Numbered from the stretch's first letter, positions 1-6,279 are shown. The stretch is DNA of 9,039 bases from Oscillospiraceae bacterium (GCA_017557265.1 JAFZAM010000018.1:1-9039), one strand, 5' to 3'. A program made the numbers and translations. Notes: a model not told the origin generated them from the sequence alone.

Positions 1-38
1 AGCGCTGTGCAGATCTCCTGCACAGCGCTCTTTTTCTT
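1..38. terminator. Perfect inverted repeat, probable (bidirectional) terminator downstream of the MATE gene
   Basis: Arms 1-12 (AGCGCTGTGCAG) and 18-29 (CTGCACAGCGCT) pair perfectly over 12 bp with a 5-base loop, and a T-rich run CTTTTTCTT follows at 30-38 on the plus strand. The efflux gene ends on the minus strand at 43, so its transcript enters the hairpin through the matching A-rich side. The T-tract needed for minus-strand termination would lie beyond the left edge. What is visible is a complete plus-strand terminator. A two-way terminator between convergent genes is the most natural reading, but the neighbouring gene is not in the window. Confidence 0.75.
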
Positions 39-42
39 ATTG

Positions 43-1536
43 TCATTTAAGCTTGATGGTCTTCCATTTGCCCTGCAGGTATCTTCCGTAGATGCCGAGT
101 GCGCGGAGGATCTGGTCGGCGATGACGGCGATCCAAGCTCCGAAGAGCCCGAGGTGCAGGACGTTGACGGTGAGGTAGACGAGCGAGAGGCGCACGATGA
201 CGACCGTGAAGAGAACGATGATCGCCTGTACCCTTGTGTCGCCCGCGCCGCGGAGTATGCCGCCGACGACGAACTGCGTCGACTGAAACGGCTGCATTAT
301 CGCGACGAAGATCATGACCTTGGTCGCAAGCTGCAGAACGTCTTCGTCCACGCGATAGAAGGTCGTTAGTATACCTCTTGCGAATATCAGCAGGAGAATG
401 CCGATAACGATCGAGCAGTACATGGATATCCGCCTGCACCGAAGTCCGTAATGCTCGGCCATATCGAGGCGCTTTCTGCCGAGGCTCTGCCCGACGAGCG
501 AGGTCGCGGATACCGCGAAGCCCTGCCCGATGTTGATGGAGAGGTTCTGGATGTTGATGCAGATGTTGTGCGCGTCGGAGCTGGCTTCGCCGAGCGAGAA
601 GACCGTGCGTCCGAAAAGAATGTACCCGAGGCGCATGAAGAGCTGCTCGACCATAGCCGGAGCGCCGACCTTGACGATATTGAGGACGACGTCCTTATCG
701 AACTTGAAGGCGTTGCGCAGGCTCAGTCTGAGATAGAATTTACCGCTGATGATGCATATAAAGGCTATTATCGTCGCGACGGTCTGACCTATCGCCGTTG
801 CGATGGAAGCGCCGACGACGCCCATGGCGGGAGCGCCGAGCTTGCCGTTAATGAGTATCCAGTTGAATATGACGTTCACGACGTTCGCTATGACGTTGTA
901 GAACATACATGGCTTCGAGTTTCCCGTACCTCGCAGCGCCGCCGTTATACATACGCTCCACACCGCGACCGGCAGCGTTATCATCTGGATGCGCATGTAT
1001 TTTGTTCCGAGATCGACGACTTCGGCCGAGCTGCCGCCGTTGGACATGAACGTAATTAGGTTGCGCGAAAAAGTCGACCCGAAGATCATTCCGAGAACGG
1101 CAATGAACGTCGCTATCATCAGTGCCTGACGCAGGATGGAATTGGCCTTTGTCTGGTCGTGCGCTCCGCGGGCGCGGGCTATCGTCGCCGTCGCGCCGGT
1201 ATTGAGCGCCATGACGGCCGTCATGATGAGCATCCTCGGCTGCATCGTGAGGCTGACGGCCGTGACCGCGCCTGTGCCGCAGCCGCTCACCATCATCGTG
1301 TCCGCCATGGACACGAAAGAGGTCAGGAAAAGCTCGGCCAGAGAAGGCCACGCTATGCGCAGGACATCTCTGTAAAGAGCCTTCGATTCGACGGTCTCGG
1401 GAAGCTGTCTTCGTTCTTTCCGGGTTTTCTTTTTATCTAATTCGATATCTTCGTCCGTTCCGAAGGGGAGGGTGTCGAGCGTTGTATTGATGCCGGCTAC
1501 CTTTTCTTCGCGGACGGCGGCTTCGCTGTTTGCCAT
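43..1536 (-). CDS. MATE family efflux transporter
   Basis: Inner-membrane multidrug/toxin extrusion antiporter, 497 residues, that would export drugs or organic cations in exchange for H+ or Na+ (family knowledge; substrate unknown). The first MatE domain starts near residue 56 (DVLRIAWPSLAELFLTSF), with a characteristic stretch ADTMMVSGCGTGAVTAVSL around residues 78-96 and the family-typical ALRGTGNSKP and NVVNVIFNWILI. The second, homologous half follows from about residue 285 (KVGAPAMVEQLFMRLGYILF), with the matching GGILRGAGDTR near residue 425. About twelve hydrophobic segments are visible. The first 55 or so residues are hydrophilic and highly charged (KKKTRKERR near 35-43), longer than the usual short N-terminus of about 450-residue MATE proteins. 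The ATG at 1536 is supported by AAGGAG at 1547-1552, 10 bases upstream. It is monocistronic, with its own promoter at 1597-1625. NorM versus DinF subgroup cannot be decided by eye. Confidence 0.93.
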   Translation of the reverse strand: MANSEAAVREEKVAGINTTLDTLPFGTDEDIELDKKKTRKERRQLPETVESKALYRDVLRIAWPSLAELFLTSFVSMADTMMVSGCGTGAVTAVSLTMQPRMLIMTAVMALNTGATATIARARGAHDQTKANSILRQALMIATFIAVLGMIFGSTFSRNLITFMSNGGSSAEVVDLGTKYMRIQMITLPVAVWSVCITAALRGTGNSKPCMFYNVIANVVNVIFNWILINGKLGAPAMGVVGASIATAIGQTVATIIAFICIISGKFYLRLSLRNAFKFDKDVVLNIVKVGAPAMVEQLFMRLGYILFGRTVFSLGEASSDAHNICINIQNLSINIGQGFAVSATSLVGQSLGRKRLDMAEHYGLRCRRISMYCSIVIGILLLIFARGILTTFYRVDEDVLQLATKVMIFVAIMQPFQSTQFVVGGILRGAGDTRVQAIIVLFTVVIVRLSLVYLTVNVLHLGLFGAWIAVIADQILRALGIYGRYLQGKWKTIKLK

Positions 1537-1546
1537 CAGCCGTATG

Positions 1547-1573
1547 CTCCTTAGAAGGCGGGACGCCCCGCCT
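1547..1573 (-). promoter_or_regulatory. 5' leader hairpin abutting the MATE ribosome site
   Basis: In the MATE transcript a perfect 7-bp GC stem (1556-1562 with 1567-1573, AGGCGGG/CCCGCCT, 4-base loop) sits 3 bases upstream of the ribosome site AAGGAG (1547-1552). No T-run follows, so it is not a terminator. It could stabilise the 5' end of the mRNA or modulate ribosome access. The hairpin is seen directly; any regulatory role is inferred. Confidence 0.45.
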
Positions 1574-1596
1574 GAAAATGCTTTATATTTTGTTTT

Positions 1597-1625
1597 ATTA
1601 TATCATAAGGCGCTTATCATCTCAA
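1597..1625 (-). promoter_or_regulatory. Sigma-A-type promoter of the MATE gene
   Basis: Read on the minus strand: -35 TTGAGA (1620-1625), a 17-base spacer, and a perfect -10 TATAAT (1597-1602). The expected start near 1590 gives a leader of about 54 bases. The spacer contains an inverted repeat ATAAG-N3-CTTAT (1605-1617), a possible operator located where a repressor would block RNA polymerase. Confidence 0.8.
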
Positions 1626-1640
1626 TTGCAATTTACAATT

Positions 1641-1679
1641 TTCTACAGAAAGACCCGGAGCGGCGAAGCGCTCCGGGTC
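1641..1679 (-). terminator. Rho-independent terminator of the amino-acid ABC operon
   Basis: Arms 1652-1662 and 1669-1679 (GACCCGGAGCG/CGCTCCGGGTC) form a perfect 11-bp GC-rich stem with a 6-base loop, starting 4 bases after the ATPase stop codon. In the minus-strand transcript the stem is followed by TTTCTGTAGAA, a modest T-tract. It separates the importer operon from the MATE promoter. Confidence 0.8.
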
Positions 1680-1683
1680 ATAT

Positions 1684-2424
1684 TCATCTTTCGAGAAATC
1701 TTGCGAGGAAATCGCGCGTTTCCTGCTTTTGCGGATGGACGAATATATCGTCCGAACTGCCCTCCTCGCATATAACGCCGTTCTGCATAAATACTACGTG
1801 CGTCGAGACGTCCTTTGCAAAGGCCATTTCGTGCGTCACGACAAGCATCGTCAGGCCTTCGGCAGCGAGCTTTCTCATGACTGAGAGCACCTCGCCGACC
1901 ATCTGCGGATCGAGCGCGCTGGTAGGCTCGTCGAAAAGCAGTATCTCGGGCGTCATCGAGAGAGCGCGGGCGATCGCGACGCGCTGCTTCTGACCGCCGG
2001 ATATCTGCTTGGGCTTGGCCTTTATATAGGGCGACATGCCGACCTTGTCGAGAAACTCGAGCGCTATCTGCTCGGCCTCCGCCTTAGTGCGCTTGAGGAC
2101 GCTGCGCTGGCCGATGATGCAGTTTTCGAGGACGGTCATGTTATTGAATAGGTTGAAGTTCTGGAACACCATGCCGACCTTCGCGCGGTAAGCGGGGACG
2201 TCGAAGCCCTGGCGCATGATGTCCTCGCCGTGGAAGAGGATATTGCCGCTTGAGGGCGTTTCGAGCATATTGATGCACCGCAGGAGGGTCGATTTTCCGC
2301 TGCCCGAGGCGCCTATGATGCAGGTGACGTCCTTGGGCCTTACGGAAAAATCTATATTGGAGAGAACGAGGTTGTCTCCGAAGCTTTTCGCAAGATGGCT
2401 TACTTCAAGAATAGGGGAGTCCAT
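1684..2424 (-). CDS. Polar amino-acid ABC transporter, ATP-binding subunit (GlnQ/HisP type)
   Basis: Cytoplasmic ATPase, 246 residues, the usual length for this family, which powers the importer formed with the adjacent permease and binding lipoprotein. All nucleotide-binding motifs are present: Walker A GASGSGKST (38-46), Q-loop Gln88 in VGMVFQNFNLF, signature ISGGQKQR (141-148), Walker B ILLFDEPTSALDP (161-173) and switch His198 in VVTHEM. The FQNFNLF, INMLE and DEPTSALDP wording is typical of the polar amino-acid importer ATPases. The ATG lies 1 base after the permease stop (TGATATG), with AGGAGG at 2435-2440, 10 bases upstream and inside the permease gene, so translation is probably coupled. 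It is last in the operon. The substrate cannot be read from this subunit. Confidence 0.96.
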   Translation of the reverse strand: MDSPILEVSHLAKSFGDNLVLSNIDFSVRPKDVTCIIGASGSGKSTLLRCINMLETPSSGNILFHGEDIMRQGFDVPAYRAKVGMVFQNFNLFNNMTVLENCIIGQRSVLKRTKAEAEQIALEFLDKVGMSPYIKAKPKQISGGQKQRVAIARALSMTPEILLFDEPTSALDPQMVGEVLSVMRKLAAEGLTMLVVTHEMAFAKDVSTHVVFMQNGVICEEGSSDDIFVHPQKQETRDFLARFLER

Positions 2425-2425
2425 A

Positions 2426-3226
2426 TCACTTCATCCTCCTGTTCTTAAAAGGATAATTCGCCATGCCGCTCGTGTAGGCGAGCGTATCAGTAGTGGCGAG
2501 ATCGTAGCTCTCCGGCCCGTCCATTTTGCTCTCGATGAGCCTGAGGACTCTCGAGCATATAAACGTCATGATGAAGTAGACTATCAGGACGATAGTGAAG
2601 GCCTCGAAATACGTGTAGTACGCGCCGGCGACGGACTTGGCGCGGGAGAAAAGCTCCGTGACGCCTATGGCGAAGAGAACACAAGTATCTTTGATGTTGA
2701 TGATGAGGTTGTTGCCGATCTGCGGCATGATGTTTCGAAGCGCCTGCGGCAGAATGACGTATACCATCGTCTGAAAATGCGTCATGCCGATGGACTGCGC
2801 GCCCTCCGTCTGACCTTCGTCAATGGAGAGTATGCCGCCGCGGACGGTCTCGGCCATATATGCGCCGGTGTTTATCGAGACGATGAAAAACGCCGCGAAC
2901 ATGTAGTCGAGGTTAATTTTGAAGAGGGTAGAGAAGCCGTAGTAGATGAACATCGCCTGAACGAGCATCGGCGTACCGCGGAAGACCTCGACGTAAGCGA
3001 GAAGAATGTAATTGACGATCTTCATCACTATCCGCTTTACGAGCGGATCCGTCTTCTTGACGGGTATCGTCTGGATGATGCCGATAATGAAACCAATAAC
3101 GAGTCCGAAAAACGTACCGACGAGCGCGATAAGAAACGTATATCCCGCGCCTGAAACGTAAGACTTTCCGAACGTCTTGAGAAGGAATACGACCCGCTCA
3201 AAGAAATTCATCTGAGAGATAGACAA
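2426..3226 (-). CDS. Polar amino-acid ABC transporter, permease subunit (HisM/GlnP family)
   Basis: Inner-membrane channel subunit, about 266 residues, expected to work as a dimer with the ATPase encoded next. Several membrane spans are visible, starting with FLIALVGTFFGLVIGFIIGI. The family-typical stretch VEVFRGTPMLVQ follows, then NTGAYMAETVRGGI. The cytoplasmic EAA loop that docks on the ATPase is EGAQSIGMTHFQTMVYVILP, continuing into QALRNIMPQIGN. The open frame reaches a TTG at 3235, but that codon touches GGGGAG with no spacer. A second TTG at 3226 lies 9 bases from it and is my choice. The ATG at 3211 (MNFFERV) is the alternative and has no good ribosome site. A single permease gene implies a homodimeric channel, common in Gram-positive systems. 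It lies downstream of the binding-protein gene across a GC hairpin. Confidence 0.93.
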   Translation of the reverse strand: MSISQMNFFERVVFLLKTFGKSYVSGAGYTFLIALVGTFFGLVIGFIIGIIQTIPVKKTDPLVKRIVMKIVNYILLAYVEVFRGTPMLVQAMFIYYGFSTLFKINLDYMFAAFFIVSINTGAYMAETVRGGILSIDEGQTEGAQSIGMTHFQTMVYVILPQALRNIMPQIGNNLIINIKDTCVLFAIGVTELFSRAKSVAGAYYTYFEAFTIVLIVYFIMTFICSRVLRLIESKMDGPESYDLATTDTLAYTSGMANYPFKNRRMK

Positions 3227-3235
3227 TGTCTTCAA

Positions 3236-3241
3236 CTCCCC
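3236..3241 (-). promoter_or_regulatory. Ribosome site that decides the permease start
   Basis: GGGGAG on the minus strand lies 9 bases before the TTG at 3226, directly adjacent to the TTG at 3235 and 24 bases from the ATG at 3211. Spacing favours the rare TTG at 3226. A weaker-than-consensus site plus a TTG start would also lower permease output relative to the binding protein. Confidence 0.5.
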
Positions 3242-3245
3242 GCTT

Positions 3246-3277
3246 AAAAGTGCCGGGGGCGGGTCGACCGCCCCCGG
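3246..3277 (-). terminator. Internal operon hairpin / partial terminator between binding protein and permease
   Basis: Arms 3253-3262 and 3268-3277 (CCGGGGGCGG/CCGCCCCCGG) make a perfect, all-GC 10-bp stem with a 5-base loop. On the minus-strand transcript CACTTTTAAG follows, only four consecutive Ts. It sits 19 bases after the binding-protein stop. Such elements allow excess binding protein over membrane subunits by partial termination or by protecting the upstream mRNA 3' end (known for binding-protein operons). That role here is inferred. No separate promoter for the permease is apparent in this short gap. Confidence 0.7.
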
Positions 3278-3296
3278 ATGATCAGATCAAATAGGC

Positions 3297-4133
3297 TCAG
3301 GCAGAAAGCGGCTGAACGGAAATGGCCTCGTTCATCATGCGCTCGAAGTCCTCGACCGTGAGCTCAGCAAGAACGCCGTTGATGGCGTTGAGGAGCTCGG
3401 TGTTGCCCTTCTTGAGGGAGATACCGATATTGATCTCCTCTTCGGAGACGACGAAGTTATCGTCCTGGCCCGTGAAATCGAGAGTCATCATGTCGGGATA
3501 GGCTATGCAGGCCGCCATGGCGGTCGGCGCGTCCGTCACTATGAGGTTGACTCTGTCGGCCTCAAGCGCGGTCAGCATGGCCGGAGCAGACTCCATGGCG
3601 GGCTGGATGTCGGCGCCCTCTATCTGCGGCAGGCAAACGTCGTACCAGACGGTGTTCATCTGGGAGGTGCACTTTGCGCCCGCGAGGTCGGAGAGGCCCT
3701 TCGCGCCCGCGAAAACGCCGTCCTTCTTTGTCAGCGCGACGATGGAGGCGTAGTAGTACGGCGTCGTGAAGTCGACCATTTCGAGGCGCTCGGAGGTGAT
3801 GGACTGACCCGCGATGACGCAGTCGACGGTCCCGCTCTGCACGGCCATGACGAGGGAATCCCAGTCGAGCTTGACTATCTTGAGGTCGTAGCCGAGCTTC
3901 TCGGCGATGAGCTTGGCCATCATGACGTCGTATCCGTAGGCGAACTCGTTGCTGTCGGCGATGGGAACGGCTCCGTTGGCATCGTTGCCCTGCGTCCAGT
4001 TATAGGGGGCGTAGCCGCATTCCATTGCGACTGAAAGAGTCTTTTTGCCGGTCTCTGCGGGCTGCTTCGCGGCGCAGGCGGCGAACGAGAAGAGGATCGC
4101 AAGAGCGGCTATAACGGCAAGAATGCGTTTCAT
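3297..4133 (-). CDS. Amino-acid ABC transporter substrate-binding lipoprotein (SBP_bac_3 family)
   Basis: Extracytoplasmic receptor, 278 residues, that captures an amino acid and delivers it to the permease encoded downstream. A lipoprotein signal is visible: MKR, a hydrophobic core and the lipobox FAAC with lipidated Cys20, pointing to a membrane-anchored Gram-positive-style receptor. The fold starts at about residue 32 with LSVAMECGYAPYNW. It continues with GYDVMMAK (67-74) and ITSERLEMVDFTTPYY (112-127). By analogy with glutamine- and histidine-binding proteins, Arg116 should bind the ligand carboxylate and Asp201 (TDAPTA) the amino group. About ten extra residues (NDANGAVPIADSNEF region) sit between strand 1 and the GYDV helix. 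An in-frame ATG at 4166 adds 11 residues but has no ribosome site. The ATG at 4133 has AAGG 9 bases upstream and gives a proper signal peptide. First gene of the operon; exact substrate unknown. Confidence 0.95.
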   Translation of the reverse strand: MKRILAVIAALAILFSFAACAAKQPAETGKKTLSVAMECGYAPYNWTQGNDANGAVPIADSNEFAYGYDVMMAKLIAEKLGYDLKIVKLDWDSLVMAVQSGTVDCVIAGQSITSERLEMVDFTTPYYYASIVALTKKDGVFAGAKGLSDLAGAKCTSQMNTVWYDVCLPQIEGADIQPAMESAPAMLTALEADRVNLIVTDAPTAMAACIAYPDMMTLDFTGQDDNFVVSEEEINIGISLKKGNTELLNAINGVLAELTVEDFERMMNEAISVQPLSA

Positions 4134-4173
4134 GATAATATACCTTCTTTTTTTCGGGATTTGCATGTAAAAC

Positions 4174-4187
4174 CGAATATTTATACA
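4174..4187 (-). promoter_or_regulatory. Candidate ArgR-type operator in the ABC operon leader
   Basis: The minus-strand sequence TGTATAAATATTCG matches the ARG-box form TGAATAAATATTCA at 12 of 14 positions. It lies about 11-24 bases downstream of the predicted transcription start. The surrounding leader is very AT-rich, so a chance match is quite possible. If real, it would suggest arginine-responsive control of the importer. Confidence 0.25.
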
Positions 4188-4204
4188 TACATTATTGATT
4201 TAGT

Positions 4205-4233
4205 ACTATAAAGCAAGCTTCGGCAAAAGTCAA
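4205..4233 (-). promoter_or_regulatory. Sigma-A-type promoter of the amino-acid ABC operon
   Basis: On the minus strand: -35 TTGACT (4228-4233), 17-base spacer, -10 TATAGT (4205-4210). The expected start near 4198 gives a leader of about 65 bases to the ATG at 4133. A-rich and T-rich stretches upstream of the -35 could add an UP-like element. Confidence 0.82.
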
Positions 4234-4272
4234 CACTTTTTTTGCTTTTGAAACAAATTGACATTTATAGTC

Positions 4273-4306
4273 AAAAAGAAAAGCCCCCGGAAGTCCGGAG
4301 GCTTTT
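4273..4306 (-). terminator. Rho-independent terminator of pckA
   Basis: Arms 4279-4290 and 4295-4306 pair over 12 bp (one G-U in the minus-strand RNA) around the 4-base loop ACTT. In the transcript the stem ends in TTTT and continues CTTTTT, a textbook U-tract. It begins 16 bases after the pckA stop and insulates the downstream importer promoter at 4205-4233. Confidence 0.92.
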
Positions 4307-4322
4307 GATAATTGATGTATAT

Positions 4323-5903
4323 TTATGCTTTGGGGCCCGCGTCGATGATGCTCCGAGGCATATTCCTGTACTTTTTGAAGTTATCGGCGAATTTGCCCGC
4401 GAGCTCGCGCGCTGTCTTCTCATATTCGGTCTTGTCGGCCCACATCTGTCTTTGATCGAGGAATTCCGACGGAACGTTCGGGCAGGAGACCGGGACCATG
4501 ACGCCGAATACGGGATCGGGCTTGAACTCGCCTTTGTCGAGCTCGCCGTTTAGCGCGGCGGTGACCATGGCGCGGGTGTATTTAAGTTTCATCCTGCTGC
4601 CGACGCCGTATTTGCCGCCGGCCCAGCCGGTGTTTACGAGATAGACGGAGGTGCCGTACTTGGAGATGCGCTCGCCGAGCATTGCGGCGTATTTTGCCGG
4701 GTCGAGAGGAAGGAACGGCGCTCCGAAGCAGGTCGAGAACGTCGTCTGAGGCTCGATGATGCCGCGCTCCGTTCCGGCGAGCTTGGAGGTATAGCCGGAG
4801 ACGAAGTGATACATGGCCTGCTCGGGAGTGAGCTTGGATATCGGCGGGATGACTCCGAAGGCGTCGGCGGTCAGAAATACGACTGCCTTAGGCTGGCCGG
4901 CGACGCCGAGAATGACGCAGTTGGGGATATGGTCGACGGGGTATCCGACGCGCGTGTTCTCGGTCAGAGAGGCGTCTGCGAAGTCAAATTCGCGCGTCAC
5001 GGGGTCCATTATGACGTTTTCGACGAGGGAGCCGAACTTAATGGCGTTCCATATCTGCGGCTCGTTCTCCTTCGAGAGATTGATGCACTTTGCGTAGCAG
5101 CCTCCCTCGATGTTGAATACGCCCTCGTCGCACCAGGCGTGCTCGTCGTCGCCGATGAGCATGCGCTCGGGGTCGGCGGAGAGCGTGGTCTTGCCCGTCC
5201 CGGAGAGTCCGAAGAAGACGGCAACGTCGCCGGCTTTGCCGACGTTAGCCGAGCAGTGCATCGTAAATATGCCCTGCATGGGCAGAATGAAATTCATGAC
5301 GGAAAAGACGCTCTTTTTTATCTCGCCCGCGTACTGGCTGCCGGCGATGATGACTATGCGCCTGGAGAAGTTTATGATTATCGCGGCCTCACTGTTGACA
5401 TGGTCGGTCTCGGGGACGCATTTGAAGCCCGGCGCTGCAATGAAAGTAAAGCCGGGCGCGAAGCTCTCGAGCTGCTCCGCGGTCGGACGGACGAGGAGCT
5501 GATGGATGAAGAGATTCTGGCTCGCGAGCTCGTTTACCACGCGGACGGGGAGATGATATTTTTCGTTTGCGCCGGCAAAACCGTCGAAAATGAACACGTC
5601 GCGCTGCTGAAGATAAGCGCAGATGCGGTCGAATATTCGGTCGAAAACATCCTCCGAAACGGGGACGTTCACGCTGCCCCAGTCGATGAGGTCGTGCACG
5701 TCGGGAGTATCGACGACGAAGCGGTCGTTAGGGGATCGGCCGGTGTAGGCGCCGGTCGTAACGACGAGCGCGCCGGAATTGGAGAGCGTGCCCTCTCCGC
5801 GTGCGAGCGCGTGCTCGACGAGAGCCGCGGGCTCAAGGTTGCGGTACACGGCTTTCGGGGCGATTATGCCGAGTTTTTCGACGTATGCCTTGATATCTTC
5901 CAT
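4323..5903 (-). CDS. pckA: Phosphoenolpyruvate carboxykinase (ATP)
   Basis: Cytosolic enzyme, EC 4.1.1.49, interconverting oxaloacetate + ATP and PEP + CO2 + ADP. It serves gluconeogenesis or, in many fermenters, runs in reverse for CO2 fixation toward C4 acids with ATP gain. The 526 residues match the family length. Visible landmarks in order are the substrate-site TGRSPNDRF (54-62), YAGEIKKS (191-198), MHCSAN with the metal-ligand-type His216, the P-loop GLSGTGKTT (232-240) and kinase-2 LIGDDEHAW (249-257). Near the C-terminus come NTGWAGGKYGVG and RMKLKYTRAMV. The P-loop form and lack of GTP-type features place it in the ATP class. The ATG has AAGGAG at 5911-5916, 7 bases upstream. It is a single-gene unit with its own promoter (5956-5984) and terminator (4273-4306). 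No truncation or missing catalytic residue was seen. Confidence 0.98.
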   Translation of the reverse strand: MEDIKAYVEKLGIIAPKAVYRNLEPAALVEHALARGEGTLSNSGALVVTTGAYTGRSPNDRFVVDTPDVHDLIDWGSVNVPVSEDVFDRIFDRICAYLQQRDVFIFDGFAGANEKYHLPVRVVNELASQNLFIHQLLVRPTAEQLESFAPGFTFIAAPGFKCVPETDHVNSEAAIIINFSRRIVIIAGSQYAGEIKKSVFSVMNFILPMQGIFTMHCSANVGKAGDVAVFFGLSGTGKTTLSADPERMLIGDDEHAWCDEGVFNIEGGCYAKCINLSKENEPQIWNAIKFGSLVENVIMDPVTREFDFADASLTENTRVGYPVDHIPNCVILGVAGQPKAVVFLTADAFGVIPPISKLTPEQAMYHFVSGYTSKLAGTERGIIEPQTTFSTCFGAPFLPLDPAKYAAMLGERISKYGTSVYLVNTGWAGGKYGVGSRMKLKYTRAMVTAALNGELDKGEFKPDPVFGVMVPVSCPNVPSEFLDQRQMWADKTEYEKTARELAGKFADNFKKYRNMPRSIIDAGPKA

Positions 5904-5955
5904 GATTTAGCTCCTTTCAGAAGCACAAGAAAATAAAGCGTCTCCGCCTGCTTTC

Positions 5956-5984
5956 AGCATACCTCTTTTACCTTTCGTTGTCAA
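5956..5984 (-). promoter_or_regulatory. Sigma-A-type promoter of pckA
   Basis: On the minus strand: perfect -35 TTGACA (5979-5984), 17-base spacer, -10 TATGCT (5956-5961). The expected start near 5949 gives a leader of about 46 bases. I saw no catabolite-control (cre) site in or near it. Confidence 0.8.
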
Positions 5985-6017
5985 TCTCGCGAGGGTTGGT
6001 ATCTGAGCCGAATAGTA

Positions 6018-6046
6018 TTGACTTGATGGGCTGGCTATCATATAAT
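6018..6046 (+). promoter_or_regulatory. Strong promoter of tRNA-Leu
   Basis: -35 TTGACT (6018-6023), 17-base spacer, perfect -10 TATAAT (6041-6046). The predicted start near 6053 is only about 7 bases before the mature tRNA 5' end, so the precursor has a very short leader. It is divergent from the pckA promoter, with the -35 boxes about 33 bases apart. Confidence 0.88.
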
Positions 6047-6059
6047 CATGGAGCCGTAT

Positions 6060-6144
6060 GCGGGCATGATGGAATTGGCAGACATGTAGGATTTAGGTTC
6101 CTATGGAGCGATCCGTTGGGGTTCAAGTCCCCATGCCCGCACCA
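6060..6144 (+). tRNA. tRNA-Leu (anticodon UAG)
   Basis: An 85-base class II tRNA that decodes CUN leucine codons, mainly CUA. The acceptor stem GCGGGCA (6060-6066) pairs with TGCCCGC (6134-6140). The D-arm region includes the conserved GG of AATTGGCAGA. The anticodon stem TAGGA/TCCTA encloses the loop TTTAGGT, with anticodon TAG at 6094-6096. A long variable arm (TGGAGCGATCCG) is typical of tRNA-Leu. The T-arm is TGGGG-TTCAAGT-CCCCA. The discriminator is A6141 and CCA is encoded at 6142-6144. It is a single-tRNA unit with its own promoter and terminator. Confidence 0.97.
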
Positions 6145-6147
6145 TTC

Positions 6148-6178
6148 CGCCGCGGGCTGAATCAGCCCGCGGCGTTTT
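6148..6178 (+). terminator. Rho-independent terminator of tRNA-Leu
   Basis: Arms 6148-6160 and 6162-6174 (CGCCGCGGGCTGA/TCAGCCCGCGGCG) are perfectly complementary, effectively an 11-12 bp GC-rich stem with a small AT loop, followed by TTTT (6175-6178). It starts 3 bases after the encoded CCA. Confidence 0.88.
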
Positions 6179-6200
6179 CAAATTACGGCTTTGCTCCGTC

Positions 6201-6229
6201 TTGAAATCAGCCGGATTTGACAATATAAT
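6201..6229 (+). promoter_or_regulatory. Sigma-A-type promoter of the oxidoreductase operon
   Basis: -35 TTGAAA (6201-6206), 17-base spacer, perfect -10 TATAAT (6224-6229). The predicted start near 6236 leaves a leader of about 44 bases before the ATG at 6280. It is separated from the tRNA unit by that unit's terminator. Confidence 0.75.
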
Positions 6230-6279
6230 ATTGACGATGAGTTTCAGTTAGAATACTTCACAGAAAGCGAGAAAGTATC

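Noticed and set aside
451..1059. Plus-strand open frame of 202 codons opposite the MATE gene
   Set aside because: Antisense shadow of a membrane-protein gene; highly charged translation without domain features.
2216..3154. Plus-strand open frame of 312 codons opposite the ABC ATPase and permease
   Set aside because: It overlaps two strongly supported genes on the other strand, its translation is low-complexity charged sequence, and I found no promoter or ribosome site for it.
4134..4166. Upstream ATG at 4166 adding 11 residues to the binding lipoprotein
   Set aside because: No ribosome site precedes it, and it would put a basic, polar segment before the signal peptide. The ATG at 4133 has AAGG at proper spacing.
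4806..5936. Long plus-strand open frame (376 codons) opposite pckA
   Set aside because: It lies fully antisense to a clear pckA with all motifs. The translation is rich in Asp/Glu/Arg/Val with no recognisable domain, as expected from the complement of GC-biased codons, and it has no ribosome site.
5986..5993. Palindrome CTCGCGAG just upstream of the pckA -35 box
   Set aside because: Only 8 bp and not matched to a known operator; an 8-base palindrome is easily expected by chance in a GC-rich window.
6060..6178. tRNA 3' end as an attachment site for an integrated element
   Set aside because: No direct repeat of the tRNA 3' end, integrase, or mobile gene is visible in the window, and the flanking genes look like ordinary chromosomal genes.
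6237..6251. Tiny open frame ATG AGT TTC AGT TAG in the oxidoreductase leader
   Set aside because: Four codons, starting almost at the predicted transcription start and with no ribosome site; no reason to think it is translated.
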